This document shows, piece by piece, positions 57,699 through 64,000 of a DNA stretch of 64,000 nt. Made by a program: the position numbers and the translations under genes. This DNA comes from AC-32 sp963765785 (GTDB lineage: Bacteria; Actinomycetota; Thermoleophilia; Gaiellales; Gaiellaceae): contig CAVXXW010000018.1 in assembly GCA_963765785.1 (NCBI GenBank), positions 310,001 to 374,000 on the forward strand. The letters run 5' to 3'. Below the pieces are notes generated by a model that was given only the letters and a program-made list of their open reading frames with translations, was not told the DNA's origin and searched no databases. Position 1 is the stretch's first letter. Each line of letters begins with the position of its first letter.

Positions 57699-57726
57699 CT
57701 GGTTCGAGCCCAGTACCGCCCACCTC
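57699..57726 (+). repeat. right attachment repeat
   Basis: Identical to 36982-37009 over 28 bases (CTGGTTCGAGCCC onward). To the left the sequence is unrelated to a tRNA, so this is only the 3' end. To the right comes a tRNA-type terminator. Confidence 0.9.
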
Positions 57727-57730
57727 ACGG

Positions 57731-57754
57731 AAGCCCTGCTGGTGCGGGGCTTTT
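57731..57754 (+). terminator. displaced terminator of tRNA-Val
   Basis: AAGCCC pairs with GGGCTT around a ten-base loop and is followed by TTTTG. It lies five bases past the right att repeat. Before integration it would have stood 20-odd bases after the tRNA-Val gene. Confidence 0.75.
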
Positions 57755-57990
57755 GTTTGCACGGCGGTGAACTGTCCGTCGGTCCTTGGCCAGCACGCTA
57801 CGCCACGGCTGCGGCGGGGGGATGTGGCCCGTTCGGCCATGGCCTTGAGCGTCTGAGCAGCTTCCGCGTAGGCGGGGCCGGAGAGGGCAGCAAGACTGAC
57901 TGCCTCCCTCAGCCATCTCGATGTGACGGCCAGGGGCCTGAGTGGCCCTCCAGCCGAAACGTAGAGGCGCCGCCCTCTCGGCGAACCGCA

Positions 57991-58011
57991 CATCATCCGA
58001 TCCGGATGATG
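57991..58011. promoter_or_regulatory. operator-like dyad upstream of the phosphoesterase gene
   Basis: CATCATCCG-ATC-CGGATGATG, a perfect 9-bp inverted repeat with a 3-base spacer, about 160 bases before the phosphoesterase start. Size and symmetry suit a dimeric repressor; no regulator gene is adjacent. Confidence 0.45.
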
Positions 58012-58168
58012 CTGGACTGCCACGCGGCTGATGCCGTCTCCGCGGCCCAGGCCTCGGCATGTCTGGCTCGGCCGCGGCCCAGGTCGCCCTGTACACCGAG
58101 GCCAGGAGACCGGAACAGGACTGAGGACCAGCCGCTGTCAAAACGACCCACTGAAAGGACGTGAGCTG

Positions 58169-59776
58169 ATGCCCGCGACCGACAGCTCCCACGCCCTCGA
58201 CCACATCGTCGTCGTGCTGTTCGAGAACCGTTCCCTCGACAACATGCTCGGGAACCTCTACGGCCCCGAAGACGGCAAGACCTTCGACGGAGTCATCGGC
58301 AAGAACCTGAGCAACCCCATTCCTGAGTGGGCCGAGCACGGCGCCGACCGGAAGGTGGTGCCGTACGAGGTCGCCACCGACATGGACGCGCCGAGTCCGG
58401 ACTCGGGCGAGGAGTACTTCCACACCAACACCCAGCTCTACAACACCCTCGACGACCAGAACCGCTTCAAGCTCGGCGAGGAGGTGGCTGAGCCGTGGAA
58501 CGCGCCGCCACCCGGTGCGACGCCGACCATGGACGGGTTCGTCACCGACTACATCAGCACCTTCAGCGCCGAGATGGGCCGCCAGCCGACCTACGACGAG
58601 TACGCGCAGATCATGACCGGGTATACGCCGGAACAGCTCCCGGTGCTCACCGGCATCGCCCGCGACTTCGGCGTCTTCGACCACTGGTTCTCCGAGGTGC
58701 CGTCGCAGACGTTCATGAACCGCTCCTTCTGGACGGCGGCGACATCGTCCGGGATCGTCGTGAACAGCCCGGTGAAGAAGTGGTTCAGCAAGAACGACGC
58801 GGAGACGATCTTCGAGCGGCTCGAGCAACACGGCAAGACCTGGAAGATCTACGTGATGGAGCCGATGGTGCTGTCCTTTCACGGCATCATCCACTACTCC
58901 CGTCTCAAGGACCGGCTGGCAACGAACGTGGTGCCGTTCGCGGAGTTCGAGAAGGATGCCGCCGCCGGAACCCTGCCCGACTTCTCGCTGATCGAGCCGA
59001 ACTTCATTTCCGGGCACGGCGACTACCACCCCGCCTTCGGCCGCTCATTCGGCCGCCCCATCGACGTCACGACGCTCGATCCTCCGTCCTCGATCCTGGG
59101 CGGGGAGGCCTTTCTGGAGCGCATCTTCGATGCCTACCGCTCCTGCACCTCCGAGTCAGGCTCGAACGTCTGGAACACCGCCCTGCTGATCGGCTGGGAC
59201 GAGCCGGGCGGAACCTACGACCACGTGCCCCCCGGATCGGTCCCGCCCCCCGATCCGGACGCACCGGCCGGCGAGCTGGGCTTCAAGTTCGACCGATCCG
59301 GCTACCGCGTTCCCGCGATCCTCGTCTCCCCCTGGGTCCCGCAAGGCTCGGTGTTCAACGACGAGTACCGCCACACCTCGCTGATCGCCACCCTGCGAAA
59401 GGTCTGGAGTCTCGGCGACCCGCTTACCCAGAGCGACGCCTCTGCGCGAACCTTCGACGACCTCTTCATCCTCGACAAGCCGCGTGACCCGGAGACCTGG
59501 GCGACCATCACCGCCCTCCCCGTCCCGTCATGGCACCTTGACGAGGAGGCCCTCAGCAACGCTCTCAGCGGCCTCGGCAACAGCATGGGACGGGGCCTCA
59601 TCGAGCACGCCGGGGAACTAGGGCTCGAACTCCCGCCAGAACTCGACGACCCCAACGCCGAAGTCACACCCCAGCTCATCATCGACGTCTTCAGACAGGT
59701 CGCCGGGCACTACTTCCCCCTCCTCGCACCGGCCGGCACAGCCGGCACAGCCACCGGCCACTCAGTGAAGGCCTAG
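58169..59776 (+). CDS. phospholipase C / acid phosphatase-type phosphoesterase
   Basis: A 535-aa member of the alkaline-phosphatase-superfamily phosphoesterases (PF04185: bacterial PLC, AcpA). The start motif HIVVVLFENRSLDNMLG carries the Glu-Asn metal/nucleophile region (ENRS-x-D). Later motifs are LIEPNFISGHGDYHP and LIGWDEPGGTYDHVPPG with the metal Asp/His, and SPWVPQG. Most relatives carry a Tat signal; this protein begins MPATDSSHALDHI with no signal, so it is cytosolic or exported by another route. ATG 58169. First intact gene outside the element. Confidence 0.88.
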   Translation: MPATDSSHALDHIVVVLFENRSLDNMLGNLYGPEDGKTFDGVIGKNLSNPIPEWAEHGADRKVVPYEVATDMDAPSPDSGEEYFHTNTQLYNTLDDQNRFKLGEEVAEPWNAPPPGATPTMDGFVTDYISTFSAEMGRQPTYDEYAQIMTGYTPEQLPVLTGIARDFGVFDHWFSEVPSQTFMNRSFWTAATSSGIVVNSPVKKWFSKNDAETIFERLEQHGKTWKIYVMEPMVLSFHGIIHYSRLKDRLATNVVPFAEFEKDAAAGTLPDFSLIEPNFISGHGDYHPAFGRSFGRPIDVTTLDPPSSILGGEAFLERIFDAYRSCTSESGSNVWNTALLIGWDEPGGTYDHVPPGSVPPPDPDAPAGELGFKFDRSGYRVPAILVSPWVPQGSVFNDEYRHTSLIATLRKVWSLGDPLTQSDASARTFDDLFILDKPRDPETWATITALPVPSWHLDEEALSNALSGLGNSMGRGLIEHAGELGLELPPELDDPNAEVTPQLIIDVFRQVAGHYFPLLAPAGTAGTATGHSVKA

Positions 59777-60012
59777 TACAAGCCTTGCACGACCGGGAAG
59801 TGGGGGGCATCGGTACCAGACCTCTACGGACTGCTCGCTCTCAGCAGCGTGGCTGCTCCAGGCCCAGCACCCGTCGAGGTGGGGCCGTGGAGCACGCGGG
59901 CTGGACGCTGAGGCGCTGGATCTGAGCCTGGACTGACCGGGGGCTGAGCGCTCGTCGGCAGAAGGGGCTGCTCCGGCAGCCCCTTCCCGGTCCAGCGGAG
60001 CACCGAGGCCCG

Positions 60013-60396
60013 CTAGGTAATGGTGAACACGCCCTTCATCCCAAGTGCCGCATGGCCCGTGACGAAGCACTTGTAGGGGTAGTGCCCTTTTTTCAGGAAG
60101 GTCATCCGCAGGGTGGCAGACTTCCCGGGCGAGATCAGCCGCGTCTTCCGTCCTTTGATCTGGAAGCCGTGTTGAACCGTGCCGACGTTCTTCACCTTGA
60201 AGATGACGAGTCCGCGTTTCGCCGTCTTCTTGCTGAGGGTGATCTTGTACTCCTTCTCGGTCACCTTCACCGTGGTGAACAGAGCCGCCTGCGCAGTCGC
60301 ATCCGGGGCTGTCGGCCGAAGGGAGGCCCCGGCCGAAAGCCCTGTGCCTGCCGCCAGTACGGACGCTGCCATAGCAGCAACGAGCATCCGCGTCAT
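60013..60396 (-). CDS. secreted cupredoxin with intact type-1 copper site
   Basis: A 127-aa exported blue-copper-like protein. ATG 60396 follows AAGGAGG. Signal peptide residues 1-25. Copper ligands His76 (VQHGFQI), Cys110 (YPYKC), His115 and Met120 (TGHAALGM) are all present with normal spacing. It could shuttle electrons or store copper outside the membrane. Compare the ligand-lacking cupredoxin within the mobile element. Confidence 0.87.
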   Translation of the reverse strand: MTRMLVAAMAASVLAAGTGLSAGASLRPTAPDATAQAALFTTVKVTEKEYKITLSKKTAKRGLVIFKVKNVGTVQHGFQIKGRKTRLISPGKSATLRMTFLKKGHYPYKCFVTGHAALGMKGVFTIT

Positions 60397-60596
60397 CGTT
60401 CCTCCTTCAGAGGTGGCGGTGAGAGATCCTAGCCCGCGATGCGCGCCGCCATGACTCCAACTATGCGAAGGCCGGAGCCGCAACCGCAGGGGCCGCCCAG
60501 CCGGAGGAGCGCACCCGCGGCGGCGTCGCGACACGGCCGCGCCTCGACGGGGTGGGGTGGCGCCGGGCGACGCGCTACCTCGCGGACGGCGGCCAC

Positions 60597-60610
60597 CTTT
60601 TCGCGAAAAG
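60597..60610. promoter_or_regulatory. 14-bp perfect palindrome
   Basis: CTTTTCGCGAAAAG is self-complementary over all 14 bases and unusually A/T-rich for this DNA. It lies in the 260-base gap between the cupredoxin gene and a frameshifted gene. Possible operator. Confidence 0.35.
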
Positions 60611-60661
60611 CCGACGAAATGAGGGCCGCGCGTTGTGACCGGAAATACGAGCGCGCCGACC

Positions 60662-61311
60662 CTAAACGCGCCAGCCCAGCGCCTCGGCGTCCGCGAGCAA
60701 CCTGGCTGGTATCGGTGGAAGCGGGCCGATGTCGCGCTCGTAGTCGCGGACGATCTGTTCACAGTCCTCGAACCACTGCGGCAACGAGGGCCATGTGTCG
60801 AGTTCTAGGCCAGCGCTGAAGGCCGTAGGGCGCATTGACTCGAGATGGAGGTGTTGCGCGCTGTACCAGGCGCCGAAGCGGTCTGGGTTGGACAGTCCCC
60901 ACAGTAGCGCTTGGAGTAAGACCTGCTGCATCGGAACTCGCAGCCGCTGGTCCTGGAACTGCTCCACGCTGATCGATTGCCCCAGTGCCTCTCCAGCTCT
61001 AGCGGCTGAACGGCTTCCTGAGGAGAGGCGGCCGTCGACCAGGCGCCACCCTCTCGTTCGCCCTCGACAACGAACTTCACATCCGGAGCTTCATCTCCGT
61101 CCCAGTCACGATCACGGAACATCTCCGCGATCATCTGGAGGGCTAGTCGAGGGCGGCCAGCTCCAAGGGCGGCACCCCAGTCGATCGACTGTGCGACGGC
61201 GTTGTCCGCGATGAATGTGTCATAGCCCTCGCCTTTGAACACGCCCAGCTTCCGCGGCCACCCGGCTTCACGCAGTAGCCCGGTCGCGAAGTAGAAAGCG
61301 AAGGTCGACAA
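60662..61311 (-). pseudogene. frameshifted gene of unknown function
   Basis: Two frames of one protein. From ATG 61311 (STFAFYFATGLLREAG) the sequence is protein-like through DVKFVVEGEREGGAW. After a one-base shift near 61010-61030 it continues as ARAGEALGQSISVEQFQDQ, then LRVPMQQVLLQALLWGLSNP, to the end at 60662. Total length would be about 215 aa, soluble and helical. I do not recognise the family; the layout (acidic, helical, GALGAGRP insert) resembles immunity-type or DUF proteins. Mutation or sequence error. Confidence 0.55.
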
Positions 61312-61432
61312 GGGCGCAGATCATAGGACGCTCGGCGCACTTATCCATCGCGCGCGGGCGCGTCCGGCGAAGCCCGCGAGTCGCGGTCGCCGGCAGCTCG
61401 CGGAGACCACCCCCGTGTAGTCTCGGAACCCC

Positions 61433-62974
61433 GTGGAGCGCAAGTGGTGGACTCTGCTCGCGAGCTGCATCGCGATCTTCATGCTGCTGCTCGACGTGAC
61501 GATCGTGAACGTCGCGCTCCCGTCGATCGAGCGCGACCTCGGCGCCAACTTCAGCGACCTCCAGTGGGTGATCGACGCCTATGCGCTGACCCTCGCGGGC
61601 TTCGTGCTGGCGGCGGGGTCGCTGGCCGACAAGGTCGGCCGCAGGCTCGTCTTCATGCTCGGGCTGGTGATCTTCACCGCGTCATCGCTGGCCTGTGGGC
61701 TGGCTCTCGACCCGCTCTTCCTGAACGTCTCGCGCGGGGCGCAGGGGCTCGGCGCGGCGATGATGTTCGGCACCTCGCTGGCGCTGATCGCGCAGGAGTT
61801 CCAGGGTCGCGAGCGGGGGGCCGCGCTCGGCATCTGGGGCGCGACCACGGCGGCCGCGGTCTCGATCGGGCCGCTTGTGGGCGGTGCGCTCGTCGACGCG
61901 CTGTCGTGGCGCTGGATCTTCCTCGTGAACGTGCCGGTCGGCCTGGCCGCGCTCGTGGTCGCGCGCCTGCGGTTGCGCGAGTCGCGCGACCCGGCTGCCG
62001 CGGGCGTCGACCTCCGCGGCGTGGCGCTGCTCTGCCCATCGCTCTTCCTGCTCGTCTACGGGCTGATCCGCGGCAACGAGGCGGGTTGGGGGAGCCCCCT
62101 GATCGTCAGCTGCTTTGCGGCCTCCGCAGTGCTGCTCGTGCTGTTCGTGGTGGTGGAGCGCCGCGCCGCCCACCCGCTGCTCGACCTTTCGCTGTTCCGC
62201 AAGCCGGCCTTCACCGGCGCCACGATCGTCGCCTTCGCGCTGGCAGCGTCGATCTTCGCGATGTTCCTCTACATCACGCTCTTTTTCCAGAACGTGCTGG
62301 GCTTCTCGCCGTTCGAGGCGGGGCTCAGGTCGCTGCCGGTCACCGCGCCGATCCTGTTCGTCTCGCCGCTGAGCGGCCGGCTGACGGCGCGCGTGCCGGT
62401 GCGGCTGCTGCTCGGGACGGGGCTCGCGTTCGTGACGGTCGGGCTGGTGCTGATGGGGAACCTGTCGGACTCGTCCGGGTGGACCGCCTTGCTGCCCGGT
62501 CAGATCCTGGCCGGCATCGGGATCGGCCTGGCCACCCCCGGGCTTGCCTCGACCGCCGTCGGCGTCGTCAGCCCGCAGCTGAGCGGCATGGCGTCGGGCG
62601 CGAACAACACAGCTCGTCAGCTCGGGCTCGCCACCGGGATCGCCGGCCTCGGCTCGATCTTCCAGTCGAAGATCGAGTCGACGCTCACCCCGCTGGTCGC
62701 GGGCACGCCTGCGTCGTCGCACGTCCACGAGTTTTCGCGGGCTGTGGCGTCAGGCGGGGCCGGGCGCGCCCTGCGGGCGGTGCCGCCCGCCGACCGCGAC
62801 AAGGTGGTGCACGCCGCGCACCACGCGTTCGTGACGGGCTTCAACACGATCGCGCTGGTGAGCGTCGCCGTGGCGGCGGTCGGATCCGTGGCGGGGTATG
62901 CGCTGGTGCGGTCGCGGGACTTCGTGGTCGCCGGCGGCCCAGCGCCGGCTCCGCCGGAGCCGGCGCGCGTGTAG
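61433..62974 (+). CDS. MFS multidrug exporter, EmrB/QacA (DHA2) type
   Basis: A 513-aa, 14-helix proton antiporter. Motif D1 LLLDVTIVNVALPSIERDLG in helix 1, motif A LADKVGRRLVFMLG, motif C in helix 5 (VSIGPLVGGALVDALSWRW). Start GTG 61433. A C-terminal extension rich in Pro/Ala follows the last helix. It stands alone, without a TetR/MarR gene next to it, so its regulation is not evident. Confidence 0.92.
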   Translation: MERKWWTLLASCIAIFMLLLDVTIVNVALPSIERDLGANFSDLQWVIDAYALTLAGFVLAAGSLADKVGRRLVFMLGLVIFTASSLACGLALDPLFLNVSRGAQGLGAAMMFGTSLALIAQEFQGRERGAALGIWGATTAAAVSIGPLVGGALVDALSWRWIFLVNVPVGLAALVVARLRLRESRDPAAAGVDLRGVALLCPSLFLLVYGLIRGNEAGWGSPLIVSCFAASAVLLVLFVVVERRAAHPLLDLSLFRKPAFTGATIVAFALAASIFAMFLYITLFFQNVLGFSPFEAGLRSLPVTAPILFVSPLSGRLTARVPVRLLLGTGLAFVTVGLVLMGNLSDSSGWTALLPGQILAGIGIGLATPGLASTAVGVVSPQLSGMASGANNTARQLGLATGIAGLGSIFQSKIESTLTPLVAGTPASSHVHEFSRAVASGGAGRALRAVPPADRDKVVHAAHHAFVTGFNTIALVSVAVAAVGSVAGYALVRSRDFVVAGGPAPAPPEPARV

Positions 62975-63019
62975 ACGGCGGCGCGGAGGCTTGGTCTTCG
63001 TCTCGTTCAAACTCGCAGG

Positions 63020-63502
63020 ATGAAGCTCTGGCGTCTAACGCGTGCGGCTCACACGGCGCTCGACGGTTCGGGGACGCGTCGCCACGGCGGGCGCTACTCG
63101 CCTCCAGGGGTTCCAGTGGTGAACTTCGCCTCCGAGGCCGGCCTCGCGGTGCTCGTCGCGCTCCGCTACCTGCCGGGCGATCCGGCCGACGCTCCCAACG
63201 ACTACCTCCTCGGCTGGACCGAAGTCGACGCGACCCCCGAACGCGTCCCGGACGAGGAGGACGAAGACGCGATCCGCGGGTTCGTCGTCGATTGGCTGGA
63301 GGAGCGCCGCTCCCTGCTCGTCGCGGTGCGCTCGAGAGTCCTGCCCGAGGCGGACGTGGTGCTGATGAACCCGGCCCATCGCGATGCGGCGGGGGTGCCG
63401 CCGCTCACTACGCGGCCGTTCAGCTTCGCCGAGTGCCTGCACACCCCGCCGGTGAACCCTGGTGCGGCACCGGAACCTGCGACTCGTCACATGGCCAGTT
63501 GA
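63020..63502 (+). CDS. RES-domain protein (putative toxin without antitoxin gene)
   Basis: A 160-aa RES-fold protein, starting KLWRLTRAAHTALDG. It keeps the active-site layout known for NAD+-degrading RES toxins: Arg in WRLTRA, Arg/Tyr in GGRYSPPG (usual RWN or R-[WY]), and Ser/Glu in NFASEAGLAVLVAL. RES toxins normally follow an Xre-family antitoxin gene; none lies on either side. It may be a solitary housekeeping form. ATG 63020. Confidence 0.78.
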   Translation: MKLWRLTRAAHTALDGSGTRRHGGRYSPPGVPVVNFASEAGLAVLVALRYLPGDPADAPNDYLLGWTEVDATPERVPDEEDEDAIRGFVVDWLEERRSLLVAVRSRVLPEADVVLMNPAHRDAAGVPPLTTRPFSFAECLHTPPVNPGAAPEPATRHMAS

Positions 63503-63550
63503 TAGGCGTTCTCGGCTGTAACGAAGTGCCCCCTTGCTTGACTGTTCACC

Positions 63551-63925
63551 ATGACCAAGATCAGGAAGACCGAAGAGCAGTGGCGGGCCGAGCTCACGCC
63601 CGAGCAGTACCGGATCCTCCGGGAGAAGGGGACCGAGCGCCCGTTCACTGGTGAGTACGACCACACGTTCGAGCCGGGCACGTACCGCTGTGCCGGCTGT
63701 GGCGCCGAGCTGTTCGCCTCGGAGGCGAAGTACGACTCCGGCTGCGGCTGGCCGGCGTTCTCCGCACCCGCCTCGGAGGAGGCGATCGACGAGGAGAGCG
63801 ACAAGACCTTCGGGATGGTGCGCACCGAGGTGATGTGCGCCAACTGCGGCGGCCACCTCGGCCACGTGTTCCCCGACGGTCCGCACCGACCGGGCTGCGC
63901 TACCGCATCAACTCCGCGTCGCTGA
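63551..63925 (+). CDS. msrB: MsrB, peptide-methionine (R)-S-oxide reductase, 3' end disturbed
   Basis: Reads 124 aa with the usual MsrB core: YRCAGCGAELF and VMCANCGGHLGHVFPDGP give the two CxxC pairs that hold zinc, and GCGWPAFSAP is intact. After GHVFPDG the frame turns into HRPGCATASTPRR. One base away the family tail TGLRYRINSASLKHEEA continues and stops at 63940-63942. So a frameshift lies near 63882-63892. In that tail the usual catalytic Cys of RYCIN is Arg (CGC). The restored gene overlaps msrA by one base. Confidence 0.85.
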   Translation: MTKIRKTEEQWRAELTPEQYRILREKGTERPFTGEYDHTFEPGTYRCAGCGAELFASEAKYDSGCGWPAFSAPASEEAIDEESDKTFGMVRTEVMCANCGGHLGHVFPDGPHRPGCATASTPRR

Positions 63926-63941
63926 AGCACGAGGAGGCGTA

Positions 63942-64000
63942 GTGGAGAACAAGGCAACGTTCGGCGCCGGCTGCTTCTGGGGCGTCGAGGCCGCCTTCCG
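63942..64000 (+). CDS. msrA: MsrA, peptide-methionine (S)-S-oxide reductase (partial, 5' end)
   Basis: From GTG 63942 the frame reads ENKATFGAGCFWGVEAAF to the window edge. GCFWG holds the catalytic cysteine of MsrA. It is coupled to msrB through the TAGTG overlap. The rest lies outside the window. Confidence 0.85.
   Translation, partial: MENKATFGAGCFWGVEAAF

Larger units (their letters stand above)
36982..57726. mobile_element. 20.7-kb integrative element in tRNA-Val (AICE-like)
   Basis: Bounded by a perfect 28-bp direct repeat of the tRNA-Val 3' end (36982-37009 and 57699-57726). The left end carries integrase, excisionase and a regulator in one operon; the right end carries a Rep_HUH initiator. 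This int-xis-rep set is that of actinomycete integrative and conjugative elements such as pSAM2, but no FtsK/Tra translocase is seen, so it would be mobilisable or defective. Cargo: arsenic resistance and a repeat-punctuated string of small genes. The integrase frameshift suggests it is now fixed. Confidence 0.85.
57727..58168. other. gap downstream of the right att site
   Basis: Holds the displaced tRNA terminator and a 21-base dyad. I see no gene; frames across 57760-58160 are broken on both strands and may represent a decayed gene. Confidence 0.45.

Overview
The window is a 64-kb stretch of a high-GC actinobacterial chromosome. GC bias, frequent GTG starts, the tsaE-tsaB-rimI-tsaD order, a Rex regulator next to a glutaredoxin-like protein, a membrane pyrophosphatase and collagen-like secreted proteins fit a soil member of class Thermoleophilia (Gaiellales-like). 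That placement is inference from gene content; no rRNA is present.

Region 1 (1-20.8 kb) is backbone: the t6A tRNA-modification genes (tsaE tail, tsaB, tsaD) with rimI, a secreted subtilase, glutamate-type dehydrogenase, glutaredoxin-like protein, Rex, a GT4 glycosyltransferase, a GCS2 ligase, an MTA phosphorylase-like enzyme, a K+-independent H+-pyrophosphatase, two APC permeases fused to universal-stress domains, a pair of TrkA-type proteins, and a sugar dehydrogenase.

Region 2 (20.8-25.75 kb) is the most interesting backbone system. A cobalamin riboswitch precedes six tightly overlapping genes: two DUF4430 (transcobalamin beta-domain-like) exported proteins, EcfT, a fused double-ATPase EcfA, an EcfS-like membrane protein, and an exported alpha/alpha-toroid repeat protein. 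Together they read as a bacterial corrinoid uptake system whose extracytoplasmic parts resemble the two domains of animal transcobalamin, encoded on separate polypeptides.

Region 3 (25.7-36.9 kb) is ordinary backbone: an AlkZ-like protein, a flippase-like membrane protein, cupin, acetyltransferase, D-2-hydroxyacid dehydrogenase, PcrA/UvrD helicase, a collagen-like protein and a large membrane protein. Two of these genes appear to start at CTG codons directly after or overlapping the upstream stop.

Region 4 (36,982-57,726) is a 20.7-kb integrative element inserted in the 3' end of tRNA-Val(GAC). It is bounded by a 28-bp perfect direct repeat of the tRNA end. At its left end are a frameshifted tyrosine integrase, an excisionase, and a regulator with a leaderless-type promoter and operator; at its right end is an HUH replication initiator. 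The original tRNA terminator now lies beyond the right repeat. Cargo includes an arsenic operon (DUF2180, ArsR, Acr3, aquaporin), an internally deleted GH15 remnant, MFS, dipeptidase, SnoaL-like, two GNATs, PsiE-like, a TIM-barrel glycosidase, cupredoxin, cupin, ECF sigma with a membrane partner, a CDF-like transporter and a degenerate GGDEF protein. From 42.1 to 54.0 kb, nearly every gene is separated from the next by one copy of a roughly 31-bp repeat. All 12 copies face the same way, giving a cassette-like layout. A 3' fragment of a tRNA-Asp lies inside the array.

Region 5 (57.7-64 kb) returns to backbone: a phospholipase C-like phosphoesterase, an intact cupredoxin, a frameshifted hypothetical gene, an MFS exporter, a RES-domain protein, and msrB (disturbed 3' end) followed by the start of msrA.
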